Shown here: positions 17,096-25,976 of the stretch, in pieces
How the letters are laid out: the number at the start of each line of letters is the position of its first letter
Numbering within the stretch: position 1 is the stretch's first letter
Notes under the pieces: generated by a model
What the model was told of the DNA's origin: nothing
Databases searched by the model: none
What the model saw: the letters and a program-made list of their open reading frames with translations, nothing else
Made by a program: the position numbers and the translations under genes
Assembly: GCF_030812885.1 (NCBI RefSeq)
Contig: NZ_JAUSTO010000004.1
Span: 1 to 64,000, forward strand
Length of the DNA: 64,000 bases
Direction of reading: 5' to 3'
Source of the DNA: Moryella indoligenes
GTDB lineage: Bacteria; Bacillota; Clostridia; Lachnospirales; Lachnospiraceae

Positions 17096-18385
17096 TCATG
17101 GACTCACATACTCCGCCGGATTCACGTATGTCCCTCCGGCGCGCACGCCGAAGTGCAAATGCGGCCCGGTGGAGATTCCGGTCGAGCCCACCTTTGCAAT
17201 GGTCTGTCCGGCGCTAACCCGCTCCCCCTGTCCCACATTCAATGTGGAACAGTGCATATAGAGTGTATACACACCGCCGCCGTGATGAATCATGACGTAA
17301 TTGCCTGCGCTCCGCGAGTAGCTCGCAGTGACAACCTCTCCCGCCGCTGCTGCAGCGATCGCTGTACCGGTCGGTGCAGCAATATCGATCCCCTGGTGGA
17401 AGGAACTGGCCCCCTTTGTCGGTGAGCTGCGCCTGCCATAGCCGGAGGATACCCGGCTGCTGGCCGGGCAGGGCCAGCTGAAGCGGATGTCTCCGATGGA
17501 TTTGGCTGCCGCACTGCTCTTCTTCTCCTCCGGATCTATCGTCTCCCCCGCTGCGAGACGTGACGCCTCCTCTGCCCTGCGGCGCCTCTCTTCCTCCTCG
17601 GCGCGTCTCCGCTCTTCTTCCTCCCGCGCCTTCACCGCGGCCTCCACCGCCTTGATTTCTGCCTCCTGTGCGGCGATCTGTTCCTTGTACTCCGCGAGCT
17701 CATCCTGCGCCTCTCCGATCTGCTCCGAATAGATCGAGAGCTCCTGTACCTTCTCTGCCATCAGAATCTTCAGGGAGTCCTGCTTCGCTGCGGCATTCTG
17801 CCGGAGAGCCTCAAGCTCCGCTTTCTCCTGCTCCAGCCTCTGCTGCTGATCCTGAATCTTCACACAGATCGCCTCATAGACATCCAGCTGTTTTCTGTCG
17901 TACTCCGATATCTTCTGCACATACTCCGCGTGATTAAAAAATTCGGAGAGATTTCTGGAAGAAAACAACAGCTCCAGGAAGCCGGTATTTCCCTTCTCAT
18001 ACATGTATTTTATGCGAAGCTTCATATCCTTATACTGCTGCTTCGCATCGCGCTCAGCCTGATCCAGCTCCTCCCGCGTGCCTGCGAGCTCCGCCTCCTT
18101 GTCGGCTATCTCCCCCTCAAGGCGCTCCAGCTCTCCCGCAACCTCCGTGAGATGCTGATCCAGTCCCTCCACATAGGCCGATACGTCAGACTTCAGCCCG
18201 CTCAGCTCAGAGATGCGCTGCTCCGTCCTTGCCTGTTCCTGCTCCAGCTGCTTCTTCTGCCCGGCCGCATTCTGAAGCCTCTCCTGCTCTACGGCATTCG
18301 GTGCTGCGAGCGCTGTCTCCCTGCACAGCAGCAAACATCCCAGCAGCCCCAGCACTGCCGCCGCTCTTCTCCCGACTCTCATCAT
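17096..18385 (-). CDS. M23 peptidase / EnvC-like murein hydrolase activator
   Basis: This 429-residue secreted protein has a signal peptide ending near RETALA (about residue 28), a long coiled coil of about 220 residues rich in E, Q and A, and a C-terminal LytM (M23) domain. The metal-binding motifs look intact: HQGIDIA (HxxxD) and HLHFGV (HxH), with an extra conserved histidine in MIHHGGG, so it may be an active endopeptidase rather than a degenerate activator. The start at 18385 is preferred because GAGG lies six bases upstream. Directly after ftsX, it is the likely periplasmic partner of FtsEX. Confidence 0.9.
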   Translation of the reverse strand: MMRVGRRAAAVLGLLGCLLLCRETALAAPNAVEQERLQNAAGQKKQLEQEQARTEQRISELSGLKSDVSAYVEGLDQHLTEVAGELERLEGEIADKEAELAGTREELDQAERDAKQQYKDMKLRIKYMYEKGNTGFLELLFSSRNLSEFFNHAEYVQKISEYDRKQLDVYEAICVKIQDQQQRLEQEKAELEALRQNAAAKQDSLKILMAEKVQELSIYSEQIGEAQDELAEYKEQIAAQEAEIKAVEAAVKAREEEERRRAEEEERRRRAEEASRLAAGETIDPEEKKSSAAAKSIGDIRFSWPCPASSRVSSGYGRRSSPTKGASSFHQGIDIAAPTGTAIAAAAAGEVVTASYSRSAGNYVMIHHGGGVYTLYMHCSTLNVGQGERVSAGQTIAKVGSTGISTGPHLHFGVRAGGTYVNPAEYVSP

Positions 18386-18393
18386 CACAGCCC

Positions 18394-19302
18394 TCACACT
18401 CTCAGGTGCTTTCGTATGGTCAGAAAACTCACGCCAAAGCCGATGCCGCAGCCGAGCAGCAGCGCAGTCCCCGCCATCTGCGGGAATATGGCCCTCAGTG
18501 GAAGAAAGCGGAAAATGTCTGTCAGAAGTCCGAAGCGCTCTGTGAGGTAGTTCACCACTCTCCCGTAGAATATACTCACCGCCCCCAGCGGCAGCAGCGC
18601 CCCCACAAGGCCGATCACAGTTCCCTCAATCACAAAGGGCGCGCGTATCATTCCGTTTGTCGCACCGATCATGCGCATGATCTCATTTTCCGTCTTCCGG
18701 AATGCAGCCGCAACCGTGATGGTATTTGCGATAAGAAACACCGCAACCATCAGAAGAATGAGGATAATGCCGCCGGAGAGCAGGGTGATGACCCGATTCA
18801 GGCGCATCAGGCTGCTCACCGTGCTGCGCGCATAGTTCACCTGACGGACCCCCGGCACAGTGGAAAGCCACGCGACGAAGGCATCCTGCTCACTGATATC
18901 ATTCAGCAGAATATTATAGGAAGCGCTGCCCGCGAGCGGATTGTCTTCATTAAAGCCCGCCGCAAGCTCCTCCTTTCCCGCGAAGTACTCGCTCTTAAAC
19001 TGCTCCCAGGCCTCCTCCGCTGAGATAAAGCTCAGCTCTCTCACCTCAGGACGCGCCGAGATCTCTGCCCCGATCGCCCGTATCTCCTCTTCGGAGAGTG
19101 TCTCCTCAAAGAGCGCTGTGACGCCCATGCTGCTTTCCGCATTCCGCACGACATAATCTAAATTTCTCACAATGGCAAAAAACATACAAAATAAAAAAAT
19201 ACACGCCGAAACGGTCGCTGCACTCGCAAGCGAAAACTTTAAGTTCCGGCATATATTTTTCATTCCCTGCTTCAGGCAGTATGCAAACATGCTGAAATTC
19301 AT
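18394..19302 (-). CDS. ftsX: Cell division protein FtsX
   Basis: This 302-residue membrane protein has one N-terminal membrane segment (about residues 21-45), an extracellular domain of about 120 residues, and three C-terminal membrane helices of the FtsX/MacB permease type. With FtsE it transmits ATP hydrolysis across the membrane to control murein hydrolases during division. Its start overlaps the ftsE stop as ATGA. Confidence 0.95.
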   Translation of the reverse strand: MNFSMFAYCLKQGMKNICRNLKFSLASAATVSACIFLFCMFFAIVRNLDYVVRNAESSMGVTALFEETLSEEEIRAIGAEISARPEVRELSFISAEEAWEQFKSEYFAGKEELAAGFNEDNPLAGSASYNILLNDISEQDAFVAWLSTVPGVRQVNYARSTVSSLMRLNRVITLLSGGIILILLMVAVFLIANTITVAAAFRKTENEIMRMIGATNGMIRAPFVIEGTVIGLVGALLPLGAVSIFYGRVVNYLTERFGLLTDIFRFLPLRAIFPQMAGTALLLGCGIGFGVSFLTIRKHLRV

Positions 19303-19982
19303 TGACTCACCTGCTCCTCGTCACTTCTGAGTGTCCCGTGATCCAAAATGACGACGCGCCTGTGCATCCTCTTCACCGTCTCCCAGGAATGTGTGATTAC
19401 AACAACCGTAGTTCCCTTCGCATTGATCTGCTCCAGCAATCCCATGATCCCCTCCGCAGTCCTTGCGTCCAGATTTCCTGTCGGCTCATCCGCCAGCAGC
19501 AGCTTCGGACGGTTCACCAGTGCTCTGGCAATCGCAACCCTCTGCTGCTCTCCGCCGGAGAGCTCACGGACATTCGCCTTGTACTTCGCAGAGAGCCCAA
19601 CCAGCCGGAGCACCTCAGAGACATTGTCCCTGATCTCCCGTACCGGCTTCCCGATCACGCGCTGCGCAAAGGCGACATTCTCATACACATTCAGATGCTT
19701 CAGCAGACGAAAATCCTGAAACACGACGCCGATCGTCCGGCGATAGTTCGGGATCTGGCGCCGCGGCATGCGGTTCAGCTCAATGTCATTCACCACAAGC
19801 CGTCCCTCCGTGGGCTCCGTCTCCTTCATGAGAAGACGCACCAGCGTGGATTTCCCCGCGCCGGAGCGTCCCATAATAAATACGAACTCGCCGTCCTCTA
19901 TGCTCAGATTGATATTTTTCAGCGCCCGCGACGCCCTCGGACCGCGCTCGTAGCTCTTGCTTACATTTTCCAGTACGATCAT
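19299..19982 (-). CDS. ftsE: Cell division ATPase FtsE
   Basis: This 227-residue ABC ATPase has Walker A GRSGAGKST, signature LSGGEQQRVAIARAL, Walker B LLLADEPTGNLD and the switch histidine in VVITHSWE. It couples ATP hydrolysis to FtsX. Its start codon overlaps the stop of the preceding regulator gene as ATGA, so regulator and ftsEX are translationally coupled. Confidence 0.96.
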   Translation of the reverse strand: MIVLENVSKSYERGPRASRALKNINLSIEDGEFVFIMGRSGAGKSTLVRLLMKETEPTEGRLVVNDIELNRMPRRQIPNYRRTIGVVFQDFRLLKHLNVYENVAFAQRVIGKPVREIRDNVSEVLRLVGLSAKYKANVRELSGGEQQRVAIARALVNRPKLLLADEPTGNLDARTAEGIMGLLEQINAKGTTVVVITHSWETVKRMHRRVVILDHGTLRSDEEQVSQ

Positions 19983-21070
19983 CAGTAATCGATCGTCTCC
20001 ATGTATTTCATATACTTCACAACCATCAGGGCAATCTTAAAGGTGATGGCATCCTCAAAGACACGCAGATCCAGTCCTGTCGTCTTCTGAAGCTTGTCAA
20101 GGCGATAGACCAGCGTGTTGCGGTGAATGTAGAGCTGGCGCGAGGTCTCGGACACATTCAGGCTGTTCTCAAAGAATTTGTTGATGGTCTGCAGGGTCTC
20201 CTCGTCAAAATCGTCCGGGTTCTTGCCCTCGAAGATCTCACGGATGAACATCTTGCAGAGCGGAATCGGCAGCTGATAGATGAGACGTCCGATGCCGAGT
20301 CTGCTGTATGCAACGATATTCTGCTCGCTGTAGAAGATCTTCCCGACATCCAGCGCCATCTTCGCTTCCTTATAGGAGCGGGATACCTCCTTGATCTCGT
20401 TGACAATCGTGCCATAGGCGATATTGACATTCGCAATTTCGGCCCCGTGGAGGCTGTTCAGAATCTCCTCTGCTGCTCTGTCGAGATCATCATAGGTCTC
20501 GCCGTCACGGAGCTCTCTGACAAGGATAATGTTCCGTCCGTCCACAGCTGTGACAAAGTCTCTGCTCTTGCCCGTAAAGAATCCGCGCACAGTCTCGAGG
20601 ACATTGACCTCTCTGTCGTTCTTCGTCTCAATGATATAGACCACGCGGCGCGCATCTGTATCGATGTGGAGCTTCTTCGCACGATTATAGATATCTACCA
20701 GCAGAAGATTATCAAGAAGCAGATTCTTGATGAAGTTGTCGCGGTCAAAGCGCTCCTTATAAGCGGTCAGGAGATTCTGCACCTGAAAAGCCGCAAGCTT
20801 TCCCACCATGTAGACGTCGTCATTGGTACCCTTCGCAAGCAGGATATACTCCAGCTGATTCTCATCGAAGACCTTGAAAAACTGACAGCCGCCAACGACC
20901 TGTGAATCCGCAGGAGAGTCTGCAAAGGCGAGGGCCGAAGCCTCGTACTCCTCCGCTCCCGGGAAGGTACCGGCAAGCACCTTGCCGTCCGTATCCGTGA
21001 TGCAGAGCTCTATGCGCGTAATATTTTTCAGGCCCTCGAGCGTGGTCTGCAAAATCTGATTCGATATCAT
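19982..21070 (-). CDS. PucR/CdaR-type transcriptional regulator
   Basis: This 362-residue protein has an N-terminal sensor-like domain (about residues 1-110), a middle GGDEF-like region of the CdaR type and a C-terminal PucR helix-turn-helix (FFENSLNVSETSRQLYIHRNT, about residues 300-320, then YRLDKLQKTTGLDL). Members usually sense small acids or nucleotides. Its direct coupling to ftsE is notable, since such regulators are normally metabolic. The target is unknown. Confidence 0.8.
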   Translation of the reverse strand: MISNQILQTTLEGLKNITRIELCITDTDGKVLAGTFPGAEEYEASALAFADSPADSQVVGGCQFFKVFDENQLEYILLAKGTNDDVYMVGKLAAFQVQNLLTAYKERFDRDNFIKNLLLDNLLLVDIYNRAKKLHIDTDARRVVYIIETKNDREVNVLETVRGFFTGKSRDFVTAVDGRNIILVRELRDGETYDDLDRAAEEILNSLHGAEIANVNIAYGTIVNEIKEVSRSYKEAKMALDVGKIFYSEQNIVAYSRLGIGRLIYQLPIPLCKMFIREIFEGKNPDDFDEETLQTINKFFENSLNVSETSRQLYIHRNTLVYRLDKLQKTTGLDLRVFEDAITFKIALMVVKYMKYMETIDY

Positions 21071-21195
21071 TTCCGTCTCCTTTCAGCCGCACAGGCGGAT
21101 TCCGCCGGGGATTTTATACAACTCTCTCCAGTTTGAATTTTGGTCTCTTTAGAGCATTGTAAGGCACTATCACAAGAATTTCAAGCGGCTTGTTG

Positions 21196-21210
21196 AAAAA
21201 GCAGCTTTTT
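21196..21210 (-). terminator. Possible terminator after cvfB
   Basis: AAAAAGCAGCTTTTT is a short perfect hairpin in the 178-base gap between cvfB and the regulator gene. It is weak because the loop is only three bases. Confidence 0.35.
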
Positions 21211-21248
21211 TTCTGTGCATATTTCACATTTCTTTTTTAAAATGTTGG

Positions 21249-22091
21249 TTATTTTGTGCTGAACTTCTGCTCAATCCCCTCTGCTGTGAGCAAAATTTTC
21301 CCTTCCCGCAGCAGACGCCCCAGCGCGCGCTTGAAGGCGCTTTTTGAGATGCCGAACACCTCGCGTATCTTCTCCGGATCGCTTCCATCCCCGTAGGGAA
21401 GCGTTCCGCCCGCTGCCGCAAGTGCCTCCATGATCCGCTCGGCATCATCTCCCATCTGCTGAAAGGCCTTTTTTCTGGGACTCAGGTCCAGCTTACCGTC
21501 CTCGCGGACACGCATGACCCGTGCGCTGATCTCCTGGCCTATGGAAAAATGCTCATAGACCTCACTCCTCGGAATCAGTCCGAAGTAACGGTCATCCACC
21601 GCCACAAAAACTCCCATATCGCGAATCTCATACACCGTACCCTGCACAACATCATCCGTCCGATACGATTCCGCCGCTCTGAGATACGGATAGACGCGCA
21701 TGGTTGCCGCAAGACGTCCGCTGTGGTCCACATAGAGCGCAGCCAGAACGCTCTGCCCCGGCTTGATCTCCCCTTCCCGCTCCCGGAAGGGCAGCAGCAC
21801 ATCACGCTCCAGACCGATGTCCAGAAAAGCGCCGATCTGCGTAATTTCCCGGATTGTGAGCTTCCCCGTCTCACCCACCGTGAGCAGCGGCTTCTTTATC
21901 GTCGCAATTGGACGGCCGGCACTGTCTTTATATAGGAAGACGGTGAGCTCATCCCCCACCTTCGCGCCCTCCGGCAGCTGCTTTTTCGGCAGCAGCACAG
22001 AGTCGGCATCCGGCGCGTCGCTCTCTGCCAGATAAGCCCCGAAATCGCGAAAGCGGACGATGCGCAATGTCTGAATTTTTCCAAGCTTCAT
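21249..22091 (-). CDS. cvfB: CvfB-type S1-domain RNA-binding protein
   Basis: This 280-residue protein contains tandem S1-like OB-fold segments (for example the DFGAYLAE, QIGAFLDIGLERDVLLP and MGVFVAVDD segments) and a C-terminal winged-helix part (ISKSAFKRALGRLLREGKI, about residues 250-268). CvfB binds RNA and influences virulence or stress gene expression in staphylococci; a similar post-transcriptional role is inferred here. It is monocistronic, with the 226-base gap upstream containing the divergent citrate promoter. Confidence 0.88.
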   Translation of the reverse strand: MKLGKIQTLRIVRFRDFGAYLAESDAPDADSVLLPKKQLPEGAKVGDELTVFLYKDSAGRPIATIKKPLLTVGETGKLTIREITQIGAFLDIGLERDVLLPFREREGEIKPGQSVLAALYVDHSGRLAATMRVYPYLRAAESYRTDDVVQGTVYEIRDMGVFVAVDDRYFGLIPRSEVYEHFSIGQEISARVMRVREDGKLDLSPRKKAFQQMGDDAERIMEALAAAGGTLPYGDGSDPEKIREVFGISKSAFKRALGRLLREGKILLTAEGIEQKFSTK

Positions 22092-22206
22092 ATTTTCTTT
22101 CCTTCCCGACGAGACTTAAGTCCCCTATCTGAGCGCAGTATAACAGCTTCACGGCGGACCGGCAATGCTTCTGCCGCACACAAGGGATACTTTGCGCCTT
22201 TCTCTG

Positions 22207-22226
22207 CCATAGGTAAATACCTATGG
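22207..22226. promoter_or_regulatory. 20-bp palindrome upstream of the citrate transporter promoter
   Basis: CCATAGGTAAATACCTATGG has nine-base perfect arms around AA. It ends 20 bases before the -35 box of the transporter promoter, a suitable position for an activator such as the LysR protein encoded downstream. I see no second copy at the citD promoter. Confidence 0.6.
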
Positions 22227-22246
22227 TCCAAAATATAAAAAGATAT

Positions 22247-22275
22247 TTGAACTGTGGGACGAAGCTTTATATATT
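22247..22275 (+). promoter_or_regulatory. Citrate transporter promoter
   Basis: TTGAAC (22247-22252), a 17-base spacer and TATATT (22270-22275) lie 42 bases before the start codon. Confidence 0.6.
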
Positions 22276-22317
22276 GTAACTATACAACTTTATTTCTCAT
22301 ACAAAAGGAGAGGTGCA

Positions 22318-23685
22318 ATGAATCAGGTAGTTGTCGGTATTTTGGGTTTTTTATGTATTATTGCCATTGTTGTCACGCTATTCAAGAGCAGGACCCTTCC
22401 CAGCATCGCCTTCATCCTCTTCCCGTCTGTTCTGGCGCTGATTCTGGTGCTGGGCGGCTACTACAGCTTTGATGACATAGCCTCCCTGATTAAGGCCGGC
22501 TTCAAGAGCACGGGCCCCACCGCAGCGCTCTTCGTCTTCAGCGTGCTGTTCTTCGGCATTATGACAGACGCCGGGATGTTCGATGTGATCATCGGTAAAC
22601 TGATGAAATTTGTCGGAGACAGCGTGATCGGCGTGACCGTGATGACAGCGATCATCGCTCTCATCGGCCATCTGGACGGCGGCGGCGCTTCTACTTTTCT
22701 GATCGTAGTCCCGTCCATGCTTCCTGTGTATAAGAAGATGCATATGCGCCCCACCACCCTGCTTCGCGTCGCCGTCCTCGCGATGGGCATTCTGAATCTC
22801 ATGCCCTGGGCCGGTCCGACCATGCGCGCAGCCTCCGTGCTCGGCATGGAAGCAGGCGGTCTCTGGAATATGCTGCTCCCGATTCAGCTTTTTGGCATCG
22901 TGCTGGTGCTGGCGCATGCCGTACTCGCCGGAATACAGGAGCAGAAGCGCGGCGCCGGCCTGAACGGCAGACTGGCAAAGGAATCGCAGGCAGCTGAAGT
23001 ACAGAGCGAGAGCAGCGCAGAGACTGTCAACGAGCTCGCCCGCCCGAAGCTCTTTGCCTTCAACATCTGCCTCACGATCGCCGTCATTGCACTCCTGATC
23101 TGGGACGTCTTCCCGAGCTACTTCCCCTTCATGCTGGGTGTCGGCATCGCCATCCTCGTGAACTACGGCGAGATCAAAATGCAGAAGAAGATCATCAACT
23201 CCCACGCCGGTCCCGCTCTCATGATGTGCACCACTTTGATGGGCGCAGCCGTGCTCATGGGTATTCTGGTAAAAAATGTCACAGTAAATGAAGTCGAGGT
23301 TGCAAGCGTCGTCTCCTGCATGGCAGATCTCATCACCATGGTGCTGCCACCGGCACTCGGCATGCACCTGCCGCTGGTCATCGGTATCCTCTCTGTACCG
23401 CTCGCGCTGGCCTTCGACACGGACAGCTACTTCTACGGTATGCTCCCGGTCATGATCGGCATCGGGGAGAGCTTCGGCATCTCTGCACTCCCGATCGCCA
23501 TCGCCATGGTCGTCTGCCGCAACTGCGCAACCTTCATCAGCCCCATGGTTCCGGCTACTCTGCTCGGCATAGGCCTTGCAGAGGTCGATATCAAGGATCA
23601 CATCAAGTCCAGCTTCTTCTATGTTTGGGGCTTCTCTGTGATCTGCATGCTCTTTGCCATTGTGATCGGAATCCTTCCTCTGTGA
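22318..23685 (+). CDS. CitMHS-family metal-citrate transporter
   Basis: This 455-residue membrane protein has about 11-12 hydrophobic segments and resembles CitM/CitH, which import citrate complexed with divalent metal using proton motive force. Supporting segments are the IGHLDGGGASTFLIV motif (about residues 115-129) and the MPWAGPTMRAA motif (about 162-172), which closely parallel CitM. GGAG lies just before the ATG. The citrate lyase genes follow on the same strand after a convergent LysR gene, so it likely feeds the lyase. Confidence 0.9.
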   Translation: MNQVVVGILGFLCIIAIVVTLFKSRTLPSIAFILFPSVLALILVLGGYYSFDDIASLIKAGFKSTGPTAALFVFSVLFFGIMTDAGMFDVIIGKLMKFVGDSVIGVTVMTAIIALIGHLDGGGASTFLIVVPSMLPVYKKMHMRPTTLLRVAVLAMGILNLMPWAGPTMRAASVLGMEAGGLWNMLLPIQLFGIVLVLAHAVLAGIQEQKRGAGLNGRLAKESQAAEVQSESSAETVNELARPKLFAFNICLTIAVIALLIWDVFPSYFPFMLGVGIAILVNYGEIKMQKKIINSHAGPALMMCTTLMGAAVLMGILVKNVTVNEVEVASVVSCMADLITMVLPPALGMHLPLVIGILSVPLALAFDTDSYFYGMLPVMIGIGESFGISALPIAIAMVVCRNCATFISPMVPATLLGIGLAEVDIKDHIKSSFFYVWGFSVICMLFAIVIGILPL

Positions 23686-23714
23686 GCACTGCATAGCTCC
23701 GGAATGTCTTGTAA

Positions 23715-23744
23715 CATAGGAACTTCAAGGGAAGTTCCCGTATG
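23715..23744. terminator. Hairpin between converging transporter and LysR genes
   Basis: GGAACTTC-AAGG-GAAGTTCC is a perfect eight-base stem (23719-23738), extended by CATA/TATG at the outside. No clear T-run follows on either strand. Confidence 0.5.
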
Positions 23745-23748
23745 GGAA

Positions 23749-24669
23749 TCACAGCACCGCATCCTCACCAGGCCGGTACTCCGGCTGCAGCAGTCGGATG
23801 AGCGCCGTCATATACTGCGGAAGATAGCGGTCCCGCCTGTGGCAGATATAAAAATGCCGCTCGCGGTCAATGCCGGAAACCGGATAGCTCACGCAGTCCC
23901 GGTAGAGCTCCGGCGATATGTCAAGATAGTTCTTCGGGCACAGAAAGACTGCCCGGCACGGTGCGACAGAGCGCTTCGCGACCTCAATGCTCTCCGTCTC
24001 AAACAGGACCTCAGGAGACATGTGCCGGTCAACGAATAGCCTGTCCTCTGTAATCCGGGTACTGTGCCCGGGCTTCAGGCGGATAAAACGCTCCGCCCTG
24101 GCCTCTGCTATATCGATCTCTGTTCCGCCCGGAATGCGTCCTGCGATTGCCGTGTGCTTCCCGGCAAGCAGCATGATCTGCTCCTGGGCGATCAGAATAT
24201 AGTTCAGAGGATTGGCCTTTGCGGAGGTTGTGAGACAGGCCATGTCCAGACGATGATTCAGGAGAAGAGACTCCAGACTGTCCGAGCCTGTCTCCGTCAG
24301 TCGGATTCTGACCTCAGGATAATGCTCCTGCATCCATGGGAAAATACGCGGCACCACCTCAAGTGCGCGCTGCACCGGAATACCAAGCAATATCTCGCCT
24401 CTGCTTCCGGAGCGAATCTCATCCAGCTTTCGGCTCAGATTCTCTTGAATGCTCCGGATGGAACGGGCTGCCTGCATATAACACTCCCCCTCCGGCGTCA
24501 GCACCATCGGTGTAGTGTGACGGACAAAGAGCTCAGCGCCCAGCTCCTCCTCGACTTTACGCACCATCTGGCTCAGAGACGGCTGCGACACATACAGCAG
24601 CTCTGCAGCCCTGCTGATACTGCCCTCCCGCAGTATTGTCAGCATATACTTCATCTGTCGATCGTTCAT
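23749..24669 (-). CDS. LysR-family regulator of the citrate genes
   Basis: This 306-residue protein has an N-terminal winged helix (MNDRQMKYMLTIL onward, with AAELLYVSQPSLSQMVRKVEEELG) and a periplasmic-binding-protein-like ligand domain (about residues 90-300). ATG 24669 was chosen because GGAGG lies five bases upstream; the longer reading has no site. It diverges from citD and converges with the transporter gene. A citrate-responsive activator is the simplest hypothesis. Confidence 0.85.
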   Translation of the reverse strand: MNDRQMKYMLTILREGSISRAAELLYVSQPSLSQMVRKVEEELGAELFVRHTTPMVLTPEGECYMQAARSIRSIQENLSRKLDEIRSGSRGEILLGIPVQRALEVVPRIFPWMQEHYPEVRIRLTETGSDSLESLLLNHRLDMACLTTSAKANPLNYILIAQEQIMLLAGKHTAIAGRIPGGTEIDIAEARAERFIRLKPGHSTRITEDRLFVDRHMSPEVLFETESIEVAKRSVAPCRAVFLCPKNYLDISPELYRDCVSYPVSGIDRERHFYICHRRDRYLPQYMTALIRLLQPEYRPGEDAVL

Positions 24670-24776
24670 GCCTGCCTCCAAAAGGAAAACGATATAGCTG
24701 CTTCGTGCCATCCGGCACTTTGAATACAGTATAGCACAGGAACATTGATTCTATTGGATTGGAAAGGAGCTTTTCT

Positions 24777-25076
24777 ATGGATATTAAAAAATCTGCAGTG
24801 GCAGGAACGCTGGAATCCAGCGACTGCCAGGTCACGGTGGAGCCGGGGGACGGCGGCATTGACTTCTCTCTGGACAGTGTCGTGATTCACCAGTACGGAA
24901 ACCAGATCCGCAGTCTGACCTACGATACCCTGAATGATCTCGGCATCAGCAATGTGCGCATCTCCATCGTGGATAAGGGTGCACTGGACTGCACCATACG
25001 CGCAAGAATCGAGGGCGCGGTATTCCGCTCCGTCGGGCAGTACGACAAGCTTCCGTGGGGAGGTGCGATCAGATGA
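24777..25076 (+). CDS. citD: Citrate lyase acyl carrier protein (gamma subunit)
   Basis: This 99-residue protein carries the 2'-(5''-triphosphoribosyl)-3'-dephospho-CoA prosthetic group on a serine; AGTLESSDCQV (residues about 9-19) is the attachment motif. AAGGAG lies seven bases before the ATG. Its stop overlaps the citE start as ATGA. Confidence 0.93.
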   Translation: MDIKKSAVAGTLESSDCQVTVEPGDGGIDFSLDSVVIHQYGNQIRSLTYDTLNDLGISNVRISIVDKGALDCTIRARIEGAVFRSVGQYDKLPWGGAIR

Positions 25077-25975
25077 GCCATCCAAACAAAAAAAGACTGA
25101 GACGTTCCATGATGTTTCTGAATGCGCAGAAGCCGTCCCTCATCAAGGATCCCTATATCTACAATGCCGACTCCCTGATGCTGGATCTCGAGGACGCAGT
25201 GGCGGTCACCGCAAAGGATACCGCCCGCTTCTCCCTCTATCATGCGCTGAAGACAATTGACTACCGCGGCTGTGAGAAGGTGGTCCGCATCAACGGGCTG
25301 GACACAGATCTCTGGCGCGAGGATATCCGCTGCTCCGTCGCGGGCGGCGCAGAGGTGCTGCGCATTCCAAAGACCGAGAGCGCAGAGATGGTGAGGACGG
25401 TTGAAGAAGCCGTACTCCGGGCGGAGCAGGAATTTGAGCGTCCCGTGGGCTCCACTCTGCTCATGGCTGCGCTGGAATCCGCGCGCGGCGTCATGAATGC
25501 CTACGAGGTCTGCACCTCCTCCGATCGTATGATCGGAATTGCGCTATCCGGCGGCGACTACACCAAGGACCTGCAGACTGTCATCACCGGAACCGGCGTC
25601 GAGCTGATGGGCGCCAGACAGCAGATGATCATCGCCGCGCGCGCAGCCGGCGTGCAGTGCTTTGACACTGTCTGGACTAATCTTCAGGACATGGACGACT
25701 TCCGGAAGGAGGTCGAAACCATCAGGCAGATGGGCTTTGACGGGAAGTCCATCATCAACCCCCGCCAGATTCCCATCGTGCACGAGGTTTTCACGCCCAG
25801 CATGAAGGACATCATATTTGCAGAAAAGGTAATCCGGGAGATCGATACCAAGAAGGCGCAGGGCATAGGCGTGTTCACAGTGGACGGAAAGATGATCGAC
25901 ATCGCCTTCTACGATGGAGCCAGGAGAACCATATCACTCGCCAAAGCATCCGGCGTATACAGAGGGGAGCTGTAA
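25073..25975 (+). CDS. citE: Citrate lyase beta subunit (citryl-ACP lyase)
   Basis: This 300-residue member of the HpcH/HpaI aldolase superfamily splits citryl-ACP into oxaloacetate and acetyl-ACP. It shows RRSMMFLNAQKP at the N-terminus, LMLDLEDAVAV (acidic metal-site residues), RINGLDTDLW, and the LMAALESARGVMNAYE segment with its catalytic glutamate. The start overlaps the citD stop. Full length. Confidence 0.95.
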   Translation: MSHPNKKRLRRSMMFLNAQKPSLIKDPYIYNADSLMLDLEDAVAVTAKDTARFSLYHALKTIDYRGCEKVVRINGLDTDLWREDIRCSVAGGAEVLRIPKTESAEMVRTVEEAVLRAEQEFERPVGSTLLMAALESARGVMNAYEVCTSSDRMIGIALSGGDYTKDLQTVITGTGVELMGARQQMIIAARAAGVQCFDTVWTNLQDMDDFRKEVETIRQMGFDGKSIINPRQIPIVHEVFTPSMKDIIFAEKVIREIDTKKAQGIGVFTVDGKMIDIAFYDGARRTISLAKASGVYRGEL

Positions 25976-25976
25976 T

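Noticed and set aside
22378..23694. A 438-codon open frame opposite the citrate transporter
   Set aside because: It is rich in D, H and E as expected from the reverse of a membrane protein gene, and the plus-strand gene is clear.
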